A stretch of DNA of 18,852 bases, from the NCBI GenBank assembly GCA_910592005.1, contig CAJVPP010001624.1:1-18852 (forward strand), given 5' to 3'. The translations under genes were made by a program, and so were the position numbers. A model generated the notes under the pieces. That model ran no database searches and had not been told where the DNA came from. It was given only the letters and a program-made list of their open reading frames with translations. Below, piece by piece: positions 8,311-18,400 of this stretch. Each line of letters begins with the position of its first letter. Position 1 is the stretch's first letter. Origin of the DNA: Funneliformis mosseae. Taxonomy: Eukaryota; Glomeromycota; Glomeromycetes; Glomerales; Glomeraceae.

Positions 8311-9312
8311 TTAAATATTTTTTATATTTCTCGTAGTGTTAATAGAATCCTTAAAAAAACGTATTAATTTTTTGTGATTACGATCCTGCTTATCTTAACT
8401 GAAATTAGGTCTACTAGTCTCAAGATAAACAATTTCAAGTTCAGTATTTTTTTTGAACTGGGCTACTATTATATAATCAGCTTTTTTAGCAATTTTATGA
8501 GAATCTTTTCATATTGCACTAGCTGAATTCCCTTCTTTACCTCTTAATTTAGAAAACATTAATTATAGCAAATATAATAGTGAAGTAATGAAACTTTTTG
8601 AACTAAGCCTACCATATGTTCCATGCTATAAGGTTTCCTAGTAAATCGCTCATCATTATATTTAATAATAGCATAAGCATTTTACAAATATATGATCCTT
8701 CATTTATCGATTTTTCTTTCTTTATATATGCATTATATTTTAGTGATTCTTAAACCTTGAGCCTATAATTATTTATTGGTTAGTGAGCAAAGTAAAAAAT
8801 TATATAAACAGATTTTGGCAAGAATTGCTTGCTGGTAACTTACATAGATTCTAACATCTGTTTTGTTAGATTTTGTAATTTTTTGGGCTTATTTAACTAT
8901 TCTTCATAATTAATATTACCCAAAATCTTGTCTATATTAATTTTCGATTCTTTATTTTGAATAAATTCTTTACAAGCTTCCATTATATCATGATTTTGTT
9001 TTAACTTATATTTTCAAAATGGCTTCTTAAAAATATTAGAAACTGATCTAGACGTATTTGTAAAGGGTTCTAACTTGATATCTAGAACACCTGAACAAAT
9101 TGGATAATCGAATCCAAGATTCTCTATATTTATTTTCTTAAGTTCTGTTTCTATTCTTTCCTACATGGTTTTCTCATAACTAGTACTCTTACTTTTACAT
9201 TATATTTTAAAGATCATAAATTCACATTTGCATCTTTATATTAGGCTTTAGTGTTGATTACTAACACTTTTATTTCTGAGAATGAACAAAGATCTTTGAA
9301 TGCTGTTGTAAT
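8311..9312 (-). pseudogene. Unknown multicopy-type protein, about 330 codons, decayed
   Basis: Three frames give a continuous plausible protein. The first (9312 to about 9160) reads FKDLCSFSEIKVLVINTKA and VKVRVLVMRKPC. The second (9160 to about 8556) reads LGFDYPICSGVLDIKLEPF, SVSNIFKKPF, KLKQNHDIMEACKEFIQ, LTKQMLESM and SINEGSYICKMLMLLL. The third (8556 to TAA 8311-8313) reads KEGNSASAI, stop, KDSHKIAKKADYII and ELEIVYLETSRPNFS, ending NTTRNIKNI. The last part, with E-I-V-Y-L-E-T and a preceding Asp, vaguely recalls PD-(D/E)XK folds, but I would not assign it. About eight stops and two frameshifts disable it. The alternative strand is not coding-like. I believe close relatives are repeated in Rhizophagus (memory only). 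No function is known to me. Confidence 0.5.
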
Positions 9313-10559
9313 CTAAAAATGTATCTAATATTAGTTTCTCAAGACTCGTTTGACAAATAATTTAATATTACATCATAGGATCAGATTAGGTTTTCATTTG
9401 CATAAAGCTTCAAGTGCTGGCAAAATGTTTTATATATAACTATCATATATAGTATAAAACTAGTTACTACTATGCAGGAAGTAATAATATTACAATAGAC
9501 ATCAGCTTCTTCACTAGTGATTATACTATACTAGAAAACCTAAAAAAAAGCATATCATCATATTCATATATTTATTATGAAAATAGTTTATTACCTTACC
9601 TGTTAGCTAATTTTTTCTCAGTATTAAAACTTCAAAGCTTTTTTATCTGTTCAATATTCTTTGAGAGAACTTATTCTAAAATTTACTTTAAAATATTTTT
9701 AAAGTTCTTCACCCCTTTTCAAAATTGCCTATCTATTCACCTTTTTTTACTTGTACAAATAATACCGTAGAGATTCTGATGATATCAAGAGGCTCTTTTG
9801 TTAAAAGGAATTTTTTCATGTTTTGATAGAATAAAAAAGTTAATATTAGTGTAAAGCTTACTAGGCAAAGTAAAAAAAATAATGCATAGTAAACTCCAAT
9901 ATCTTTTCACCATACTGCCTTTTTGTTTACTTTATAAATCCCATTTACATCTTCTCTAACTCACATTCATATTGGAAGAAAGAGATAGGAAAAATATAGG
10001 AGGCACTTTATGCTAAAATTTTGTATTTGAGAATAAGAGTATATAGAATGTGCATTAAAGATCTTAATATTTAGAAAGGTATTAGAAATAATGCATATAC
10101 GAACTTTTTTGCTCAACTGCACAAAACCTAATATATATAGATACTATTCTACTTGGAATATAATAGAAATATCTCGTCCTTTCAAACAATATACATATCA
10201 GTAAATGCTATTCTGCTAAAAATTATTCAGCTAAATATTGTGAGAAAAAAATTTGAAATATTATTGAGAATCGATTTCTTATGTGTGAAAATTAATTTGT
10301 TATACAAGTAATCACACAGATTTACAGATAATTTGTGAAGTATTACCTATTACATTATATAAACTTTAACAAGAATTGAAAAATGTGCTAATTTATATTA
10401 CACACGCCTATATGCGTCATACTAGATTTTGTCTTATACAATGATAATTAATAATGCAATACAATTCAAACAAAAATCTTCCTGAGAAATCAGAAATGGG
10501 TTCATATATTATCTTATCCAATTATTATCTTAACTGATATTTCTTAATTTTTATTTTAT
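9313..10559. other. AT-rich region without a supported gene
   Basis: About 1.25 kb with stops in all frames. A short minus-strand trace (EPLDIIRISTVLFVQVKKGE, about 9810-9740) looks weakly coding and may be an upstream remnant of the 8311-9312 relic, but it is too short to call. Confidence 0.4.
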
Positions 10560-11741
10560 CTATCTATTAGGAGAATAATAAACACATTCTTTATATGATA
10601 GAATTACTTTAGCTGGATTAATTATTCTAATATATTCTAAGAAACTTTTTCTAAATAGAGCATGAAACTTATCACAAGCTATATTATACTCTTCTCGAGT
10701 CTTAGAATTATTTTTATTTGAGGAATTATAAGTATATCTAAAAATTTCTTTCTATTAGAAATACCATCATTCCTCATCACTTTTCAAAATTTTTTTGCTG
10801 AAGATTCAGCTCTATTCTTGTAATTTCTGTAAGCTCGCTGGATAACTGTTACATAGAAATTTTTAAAACTATAATCATAGTATTTAGGAATCAAGAATTT
10901 TCAAGATCGCTTTATTGACTTTCCTAAACTTCTCAAAAAATAGATTAGAGGATCTAATCCAAATTAGGCAAATCAGATTTTTTATCTAGCAGGTAATATA
11001 TTTCACAATTTCACTAGGCGATCATCCATACAGCTATTTATTTTGCAAAAAAAAAATATTATAAATAATTTATATATCACACTTTCAGCTAAATATAGTT
11101 GAGATAAATAATATTATTATTCAGTCAAAAGATATTAAGTTTACTGTATCTTTGCATTATTTTGTACAGAATTAAAATATTCCTCAGTATTAATCAAGAC
11201 CTGGTTTCTCTCAAGTCTATATGCCAAAATCTCTAGTATACTTATACTATGTCACATAGTATAACTCTCAAAGCTATTCATTAACGCAATAGGCTTTGGT
11301 AACAATGGAAGAGAAGTCAATAAACATGGCTTATTTGTCTTATAGAAATAGTATCTCTGGTATTGAATAGGAAAAGAGATTAAAAAGGTATTATCCATAT
11401 AGATATTTTTTGCTGGTTATGAATATAGTAAGGCTTGCTATGTGTAGTATTTATATTACTTGCATTTTATGTTTTTGCTTGATATGTCAAATCCTATTTA
11501 ATATATTTTCCAACTACATCTCATATTGATAGATTGCCTTCTTTGTGAAATAGCAGGATGGAGGATTATTTTTCAGCTTTTTATAGTCTTCGAAGTCCAT
11601 ATTACAATATTCATTTCTGATACAATTTGTATGCCAATACTTATCCATAAAAAATGCATGAAAATACTTATATCTATTTCTTAATTTGGAATAGACTAGC
11701 TGATTTTATAGGCAGACTTTCCTATGATTGGCTATTGTAGA
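10560..11741 (-). pseudogene. Unknown decayed protein with an IQ-like motif
   Basis: A series of minus-strand frames gives a plausible protein of about 380 residues. It starts near 11741 with NQLVYSKLRNRYKYFHAFF, MDKYWHTNCIRNEYCNMDF and SCYFTKKAIYQYEM. After a gap with stops, an ATG at 11398 opens MDNTFLISFPIQYQRYYFY and SLPLLPKPIALMNSFESYTM, then LEILAYRLERNQVLINTEEY. Further on are LDPLIYFLRSLGKSIKRS, KYYDYSFKNFYVTV and IQRAYRNYKNR (10811-10843), which fits the IQxxxRxxxxR calmodulin-binding pattern exactly. The end, CDKFHALFRKSFLEYIRI and NPAKVILSYKECVYYSPNR, stops at TAG 10560-10562. At least seven stops and three frameshifts are present. It may be one gene or two adjacent ones (11741-11450 and 11398-10560). 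Function is unknown, and the IQ match may be chance. Confidence 0.47.
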
Positions 11742-12803
11742 TCAATTTAAATTGGGTATTATTTATACAGTTTAAAGTACTTTTTCAAAAAATGGTATTA
11801 TATTTAGTAAAAAAAAAATTTTTGCTTACCATTTAATTCTTTAGAATGTTAAATAACTGCTTGCAAAAAGAATTCAAAATAATCTTAGTTTTAAAAGAAT
11901 TTGATTAAAGATGACATACTATAATAACGAAGCTTAAAGATCTTTATATTGTTATAAAACTTGTTTTAAAACTTCTAATAATCCAAAAAAAAGTTTAAAA
12001 CTTGTATTTAAAAAAGTTAAAAAAAACTTTGAAATACTCTTGTATAATATGAAAAGAATAAAACAATTAAATAATTAATGATTTATTATATTTTAATTTG
12101 CTTTTATTACTTTCACGAAAGATATAAAATATTATATATATTATCATTATATGTCAAATTTGTATATGGTCGAGATTATGTGATCATATTTATTATTTTA
12201 TTATTGGTCAACCTTTTTGTTGATCGTACTTATTATAGAAATACTGATCAATATTATAAACCAATTAAAAGTAAGTCTTCCTATGAGAGCTGATTGCAAA
12301 AATAGCATATTCCTATATTTACTTCGAACCAAATATCACATGCATATAATTTTTTCTATAAACTATTAATATGTTTCAGATTCGCTTCTTCCAGTCAGAT
12401 GGAATCTCATTCTCACATATCTTAGAAAGATCATAGTTAACATGTGAATCAGTTTCACTTAAATATATATAGGGATCAGAATATATCATATTTAATAATT
12501 TTAGCGATTAAGAGATTTATAGCAATTTATAACGTTTGTATCAAATATATTATAATAAAATATCAGATTCATTTTTATTTGATTACAAGCAGACCGGGGT
12601 AAAAAAATCAAAAGGGATCTTAGAACATAGATTATTTAATTCATATATATGTAGATTAGTTTACAGAACTTTATGATTTAAATGCTTTGCATGTATCATT
12701 TTATTTTTCAGATGCGCTATCTGCATATATCATACATTTATTAAAAAAACACTAAGCCGAATGTGAGCAAATTTTATTAATTTTTGAGAATTTTTTTTTT
12801 ACT
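11742..12803. other. AT-rich region without a supported gene
   Basis: About 1.06 kb. A 71-codon plus-strand frame (12078-12293) is hydrophobic and biased by AT content; I do not accept it as a gene. Nothing else could be supported. Confidence 0.5.
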
Positions 12804-13522
12804 ATGATGTGTGATATGCAAGTCACAGGTACAGTAATGTGACGTAGTAATAGTAAATTATCTACATATTTAATGTCACCTCAAGACTCCATAATAGATG
12901 ATAGTGACTCGTCCTATCATTGCCCTACCTCTGCATCTACATTGATAATACCTCATCTTTTCACGCATATAGGAAAAAATGCTAAAGACTTTGATCGTTA
13001 CTAATGAAAATAGTTTTTACCAAGAATTATAAACTAACTATATTATCTGACCATGAATTATGCAAGTGGGTAGTCATTCAATGACTTTATCACCTGAATA
13101 CGTTACTATTTCATTAGTGAATTGCTACTTGAGGTTATTATATTGCACAAAAAATTGGAATTCCCAAAGATTTTAGGAGAATCATACATATGATTGTCTA
13201 ACCAATTTGATGGATTGATTCTGAGAAATGTTTCAAGTGAAGTAAATTATCACAAAAATATGTAATACTATTCAAAATAAACCACTCATTAAATGTATTG
13301 CATAACAGTAACTGGATAATAAATCATGTAATTTCTGCGATTGGCAAAAATACAGAAATATTTTTATAACCTAATGTTTCTTTAATATTATATGGTAATG
13401 TGTGGGTGATCCCATAGGTGTTTGAACTTTTTGGTTTACTCAACCTTGATCTTCTTGACTCATTTGATCTTCCTGTCTCAAACATAATTATGCAAGCGAT
13501 TTTTAGCAATCCATACAAATAA
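12804..13522 (+). pseudogene. Unknown decayed protein, about 235 codons
   Basis: The plus strand opens at ATG 12804 (MMCDMQVTGTVM, then TGA) and reads SKLSTYLMSPQDSIIDDSDS and IIPHLFTHIGKNAKDFDRY to TAA at 13002. It then shifts frame: KNYKLTILSDHELCKWVVIQ, GYYIAQKIGIPKDFRRIIHM, CFK-stop-SKLSQKYVILFK, INHSLNVLHNSNWIINHVI, SAIGKNTEIFL, stop, PNVSLILYGNVWVIP, stop, VFELFGLLNLDLLDSFDLPV, ending AIFSNPYK at TAA 13520-13522. The second frame is constant for over 500 bases with about nine stops and conserved-looking residues. This is far more coding-like than the opposite strand, whose 64-residue frame (13518 to 13324) is a shadow. The same frame may continue to about 13730 (SLPEELLCNVQYLEKYIYV). 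I do not recognise it. Confidence 0.45.
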
Positions 13523-13755
13523 GTATTATATATTGGTTAAAAATTATATATAAGTCATTGCCAGAAGAATTGTTGTGTAATGTACAGTATCTAGAAAAAT
13601 ATATATACGTAAACAATGTCAAGTATTATTTCAGTTATTCCTGATGCATCATATTATATAGGCAAATTTTATTTTCATTGTACTTTAACAATTTCATTAT
13701 TAAAAAGTATATAATAGCTAGTTTATATTAACTATGTATTGTATGCAAAAAAATC
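13523..13755. other. Spacer between convergent relics
   Basis: The plus-strand frame of the previous relic stays weakly coding-like to about 13730, and the minus-strand spliced relic ends at 13756. No terminator or repeat could be supported. Confidence 0.35.
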
Positions 13756-15362
13756 TTATTGTTTGAGTAATAATTTGAGCTGTGGAGTGGTTGGCATTTT
13801 CCTAATAAACTTTACATTTTCAATTTGTTCAGGTAGTGTATAAGAACCTGGTAGTGAGTGATTTTCATAATCATTTATGATTTCACTAACATGTTGCTAC
13901 AATACAAAGTGCAATAGAATTTGTAAATAAAACTTTATAATAAATCAAAATAAAACATTCCGTTTACCTTTATCATTACAAAATGGGAAAATGTCAATAC
14001 AATCAGCGAAAAAGATCCCTTATTAGTTGTTAACTTGTTTTTAAAACATGACTATGATCTGTATATACTATTATATACTAAGTCAATAATAAATAATTCT
14101 ATGGTATCTCCTATATTATCAAATGAATTTTTTAAATAAAACATTGCGGAAATAGCAAGTATATAATTATTATAGATATATACCCATGTTTAAAAAAGCC
14201 ATTGATTTGTTAGGTCCCCCCTTTTTTAGCAACTGGCTAATTGATTTCTTTCCTTTGAGATGTACTTTTACAAAATCTTGGTCTTTCCTATACTGAGTGT
14301 AATCCAAAGGCTTAATTTCAGAATTTAATATCACAATATCATCAATTACACAACTAAAGTCTGGCCTTTGTTTCCCATTTACACTCTTATTAAATTTCAG
14401 AGTGTAAAGTATGTATTCTCCAACAAAAATGATTTTTATAAAAGGGTCTAAGTTATAAATACTGTACTTAGTTTCAGTTTCTTTCTATTTTGATGACAGT
14501 AGAATCTCGCCTTTACTAAGAGAAAAGATAATAAAATTTATTATTATTCCAATAGATAATTCCTTTGTTTTTTGATAATTTTCTGTAATATAATAGCTTA
14601 CATGTAGTCAAATATGCATCTAACTTTGTCACTTAATTCACTATTATCATCTAGCGTAAAACTACAATTCAATCTGAGTGAAAAATCATTTGTCACTTTA
14701 TAGAATGCGGTTAAGAGTGAATCTGTCAGAATAGGTTGCATGATTTTATATGGATTTAAGTTAAGGACTTATCGCCATTCGAAACTTGTAAACGTAGAGT
14801 AGGAGTAAGGCCAGCACATTACGATTATTGACGATAGGGTCCTAAAATATAATAAAGAAATTAATTCAATATGACTTCATAAGAAAATGCAACAGATATT
14901 TTTGGAGTACTTACAATAGTTCAAATGTATTGTTCTACGTCAATTTTGTTTTTTCTGCCTAATACTTGCGATTAGTTGTCTTTGATACTCCTTAAATTTT
15001 ATCGACACATTAACCGTGCCTACTTCCCACTAAACGTAAAAATAACATAGCTTAAATACAATAAATAAAATCAAAAGTTCAGTTACTACTATATACCTCA
15101 TTTAATAAGCTGAATGTTATTTGCTGTTCTAATTCTTCTAGATCATCACATTTAATTTCTATTGTTTCATCGGTACTGGAAATTTATTCATCAGCCTCCT
15201 CAATAGGCGATTTGTTTAGGCATTATGATTTACTATCAAAGGATGCAGACCTTTTGTGGTTTTAATCTGAGTTTCTCTGCTAGACCCTGCAATCTCTAAA
15301 GATTGAGAACTTGATGATGGTGACGTATTTTTTGAACGTGATCTTGAAAAATTAGAACTCAT
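13756..15362 (-). pseudogene. Spliced multicopy-type gene of unknown function, six exons, decayed
   Basis: Six minus-strand exons join through five GT-AG introns: exons 15362-15097, 15029-14915, 14841-14602, 14515-14184, 14110-13968 and 13896-13756; introns of 67, 73, 86, 73 and 71 bp. Four junctions keep phase (for example AT|T and G|GA). The start used is ATG at 15360-15362 (MSSNFSRSRSKNTSPSSSSQ), a Ser-rich N terminus. Then come CDDLEELEQQITFSLLNE; VNVSIKFKEYQRQLIASIRQ; LTAFYKVTNDFSLRLNC and SELSDKVRCIFDY; NGKQRPDFSCVIDDIVILNS; IELFIIDLVYNSIYRS, stop; and a last exon with YTLPEQIENVKFIRKMP to TAA 13756. Six or more stops and frameshifts in exons 1 and 2 disable it. PDFSCVIDD ... NSEIK recalls nuclease-like D-x(n)-E-x-K spacing, but that is speculative. 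I believe it belongs to a Rhizophagus multigene family (memory only). Confidence 0.62.
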
Positions 15363-15990
15363 AGATCCTTCGGCTCTATTGTTGCTAATGAATAGACCAT
15401 CAGAATCATTCCATCTATGTCTTCATTTCTGGCGGTGATTTTGGCCTATTCAAATAACAAGTAGACAATAAAAAATCTTTTCAGAGGAATTCGCGTGAAC
15501 ATATCATATAGGGTTGCATTCTATACACACCTTTTTAACTGAACCATTCAATTCTTTATCCTGTAGATATAATAGGAAGTCTTTAAAAAATGCTAACCAT
15601 AAAATTCAAGGCGATATTTTTATACCAAAAAAAACTTTACCAACCTTTTTCGAGAGTGACAATTTTTTTTCCGCTTTTGCTGGACAGGTACAAAAGATTG
15701 GAAATCGTCATCAGACTAAATATAAAGAAAGATTTGATTTCTATCAGACAATCACCATCTCATAACTTCCTACCAAAAAGATTATGCATCTGTATCTCTT
15801 GGCCTTGTTTTGATGACAATCTAGTATTGAATGTTTCGTCATTAACCGTTCTGATTCCTAGAAAGCTATCCTTAAACGTTGGGTAATGCAGGTGTACTGA
15901 AGTTCTAGCACACTCTTTACTTTTTTGAGATAGCCAATCTCGTAATATCTGGTAATCAAGTCGGGAACTCTAGAATAAGAGAACTTGGGA
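15363..15990 (-). pseudogene. Upstream coding remnants of uncertain relation to the spliced gene
   Basis: The minus strand stays open-like beyond the chosen start. Directly upstream in frame with MSSNF are RHRWNDSDGLFISNNRAEG (to about 15425). Another stretch reads LAFFKDFLLYLQDKELNGSV (about 15595-15530), followed by a possible donor (GTGTGT near 15531) and acceptor (GAATAG near 15449). A longer frame from about 15990 to TAA 15637-15639 reads LDYQILRDWLSQKSKECAR, VHLHYPTFKDSFLGIRTVND and SSKQGQEIQMHNLFGRKL, stop, DGDCLIEIKSFFIF, ending TLEKGW. Two plus-strand frames here (15514-15765 and 15590-15886) overlap it and have no family features I know, so I treat them as shadows, with low certainty. 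These may be 5' exons of the same gene or another gene fused by decay. Confidence 0.35.
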
Positions 15991-16046
15991 AAATTAGTAG
16001 TATCCTTGACTAGTACTTAACAATTTTTATCTAATTTTTTTTCATT

Positions 16047-16230
16047 CCACTAAATCGTCTTAGAGGCTTGACGCAAATAATCTTAGAGGTTATTTGCGCT
16101 CCAGTGGGCCAGTACTAGGTCGTCTTAGAGGCTTGAACATCAGATAATCTTAGAGATCATCTGTACCTGAGTACTAGCTTTATAGCTCGACTTAAAGACT
16201 TGAATGACAGAGATCTTGGAGGTCCCTACC
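16047..16230. repeat. Three degenerate ~66-bp repeats with conserved TCTTAGAG loops and hairpins
   Basis: TCGTCTTAGAGGCTTGA occurs at 16055-16071 and 16120-16136, and a diverged copy TCGACTTAAAGACTTGA at 16187-16203, giving periods of 65 and 67 bp. About 25 bases after each start a second TCTTAGAG-like element follows. In unit 1 it is the loop of a perfect 9-bp hairpin, CGCAAATAA/TTATTTGCG (16072-16098). In unit 2 it is the loop of CAGATAA/TCATCTG with one mismatch (16141-16163). Outer stems also form: CCACT/AGTGG in unit 1, and AGTACTAGGT with ACCTGAGTACT in unit 2. Stems differ in sequence between units but still pair. Unit 3 shows no clear stem. Confidence 0.7.
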
Positions 16231-16341
16231 ACGCCACTATTTCTTATCTATTTTATCTATTATATTCTTGCACTTACCTGTTTATATTGCTTATACAAAT
16301 GTAATGCTTTTTTGCTTCTTTTACCACTCTCATTCTTAGTG

Positions 16342-16684
16342 ATGGCCACAAGAGAGGTGAGATATTGTCCAATTTTATCAAGGAATGATTTTGCTTCACA
16401 ATCATTCAAAAAACTTATAATAGTTTATTCAGAGGACTTGCGATCAAAATACTTGTGTACCCACTTTTCTGACATGTACTGAAAGGTACAAGTCTATTTG
16501 GTTGAGTATTGTGTTCGTCAAAAGGAAGAACTTACTGTATAAAAAATTGAGTTGTAAGCTAAAAGAAAAGCAAGAATTATTAGATCACATGGTTATTGAT
16601 GAGTTTTAGTCACGTGCGCATTATATCTGTGTAATGAAAAAATTTATGTTCAAAATTTTATTAATTTTTCAGATAAATAGCTAA
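16342..16684 (+). pseudogene. Small unknown protein relic
   Basis: An ATG in fair context (GTGATGGCC, 16342) opens MATREVRYCPILSRNDFASQ and LIIVYSEDLRSKYLCTHF, stopping at TGA 16480-16482. The same frame then reads KVQVYLVEYCVRQKEEL to a TAA near 16540. The next frame (from about 16544) reads KLSCKLKEKQELLDHMVIDE, stop, SRAHYICVMKKFMFKIL, ending at TAA 16682-16684. The charged, helical tail looks genuinely coding, while the hydrophobic stretch 16204-16341 upstream is probably AT bias rather than protein. No family is recognised. It may be an exon of a spliced gene. Confidence 0.38.
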
Positions 16685-16770
16685 TGATAGAGATAACAAA
16701 TAAAATGTATGATGTTATCAAAGAGGGAAGGAATACGCAGATCTTAGGTCATTTAATACAAGTTTTAGCA

Positions 16771-18318
16771 TCAAGTTATTTCTTTGCTTAATTGTAAATT
16801 TCTATCACATTCACTATATTCATTATATCTACCATATCCATTATATCTATCATCATCTAAATCATCTAGCATTTTCTCTTCAGAATCATTGGAATTAGAG
16901 CCATTGTCTGACTTACTTTCGTTTGTTTCTCTCCTAATTGAGAAACAACTTCTTTATTTATTTCTTTACCGACTGGGATGTAAAATCAATTTCTTTATTA
17001 AAATATACACAATCCTTCGCACAATCTTTCAAAAGTATTTTGTAAAAATCGTCTTCAACTTTAAGCGAATTGCTTGGGCTGACTTTTTTGGAATCATCAG
17101 AAGAATTAGAGTTATGGGTTAAAGAAATAGATACTGTTAATTCGTTTACCTCTGCTGAAACTAAGAAATTTACTTACATCTCTGACGTATTAGTTTGACT
17201 GAAAGAATCATCGTTAATAAAATTATCCTGATTTTTACTGAAATCTGTACTGGGCTTATTTAAGAAATAATTCATAATCTTTTGGATTTCATCATTAGTA
17301 AACTTTGATATTTCATTCACACTATACGATTTGATATACTAGATTTTATCTAATTCTATTTTTTCGAAAAGTTTGTAGATCTTCTCAGCTTTCTGAATTT
17401 TTTTGCATAAACTATTTCTTGTTATGTCTGGGAGTAGCATCCCTGTATCTTGAGATCTTTCTTACGAAGGATATTAACTTGCTTCACGACTTTATCGTAT
17501 ATTAGACCTCTTGCTTTCTTTTTACTAATTTTATTTTTATCACACAAGGCCTTTAACTAAAATACGAAATTTCTTCTATAGTAGTACCAGCAAAATATTT
17601 CTTAATTTGCTTCCAATCTATACTCTTTTGCAATAAGCGCTTTATCATATAACTGGGCCAAATGCTGAGATATTTCTATCATAGTAGTCCCATGAAATGA
17701 AGACATTAATGCATCTGAATTATCAGATTTGTGAGACTGTGTGGTCTCAAAAATTTTAGTCACATGATTGTCTTTAGGCATAGATGAAGAAATTTCTTGA
17801 ATCAATCCCTGCATATTTTTTTCATTCTTCTTTTTCTTATTACGTCATTTTATTTTACTACTAACGATTTTCTTATGAGTCTTAAGCAAAAAACTATCCA
17901 TATCTTTCTCTTTTAACGATTTGCTATTAAGATGCTTTGCAAAGTTAGCAGGTACTATCGCTACTTCTGTTATCAGTTTTTGTTTATTATAGCAAACCTC
18001 TTCAGGAAAGGAATTATCTGTTTCTTCATTCACCAATGATTTCTCATGATACTTCACAATTGAATTAAAATTAGATATACTATTATCAGAAGGATTATCA
18101 TTATATGACTACTCTTTTACTAATAAGGAAGCCTGTTCTACTATCGCAAATCTGATTTCAAGCTTCTTATTTTTTTGCTCCAGTTCCTCAACTCTAACAT
18201 CATGTCTAGTATTCTCCTCTATAATCTGCTTTAAAAGTTCAGTTTTTTCAGCCTCAAGCTCAGCATTCTTAGCCTCAAGTTTAGCGATATGCTATTTTAA
18301 TACTTCAAGCTCAGATAT
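16771..18318 (-). pseudogene. Coiled-coil protein of a multicopy fungal family, decayed
   Basis: The frame begins at 18318 where ATA now stands in the place expected for ATG, then SELEVLK, TAG (18292-18294), HIAKLEAKNAELEAEKTELL and EELEQKNKKLEIRFAIVEQ: about 70 residues of clear coiled coil. The same frame continues past TAG 18109-18111 into KYHEKSLVNEETDNSFPEE, past TGA 17845-17847 into MQGLIQEISSSMPKDNHV, and past TAA 17602 into a Cys/Tyr/Lys-rich helical domain (ILCWYYYRRNFVF, KARGLIYDKVVKQVNILRK, about 17600-17440). After a shift it reads EIQKIMNYFLNKPSTDF and a Ser/Asp-rich tail. The end is DLDDDRYNGYGRYNEYSE, finishing at TGA 16771-16773. At least eight stops and two or three frameshifts occur. 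The order coiled coil, helical domain, acidic Tyr/Gly tail matches, in my memory, a large Rhizophagus family of unknown function. Confidence 0.6.
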
Positions 18319-18400
18319 TATAATTGATAAATTTTATATAAGAAGTGAAATATTCAAAAGTTAGTTAGTATATATAAATATATATAGAGACTGTGATATT

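Noticed and set aside
12078..12293. 71-codon hydrophobic plus-strand frame that could be a small membrane protein
   Set aside because: Phe, Ile, Leu and Tyr content is what AT-rich DNA gives by chance; no start context, neighbour or motif supports it.
13324..13518. 64-codon minus-strand frame with a Ser/Arg-rich stretch
   Set aside because: The plus strand has a longer, more coherent frame through the same bases, so this is probably its shadow.
14596..14601. A 19-bp intron beginning at this donor and ending at the nearby TTACAG
   Set aside because: Too short for splicing; the acceptor TTTTCTCTTAG at 14516 gives an 86-bp intron in the correct phase.
15514..15886. Two overlapping plus-strand frames (83 and 98 codons)
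   Set aside because: The minus strand carries longer protein-like stretches in line with the downstream exons; the plus frames have no motif. Low certainty.
16047..16230. CRISPR array or tRNA cluster as an explanation for the spaced repeats
   Set aside because: Only three units, conserved motif divided between two places per unit, eukaryotic context, and no tRNA arm consensus such as the T-loop box.
16784..17122. 112-codon plus-strand frame beginning with Ser/Leu/Tyr repeats
   Set aside because: It is the complement of the acidic Asp/Tyr/Gly tail of the minus-strand coiled-coil relic.
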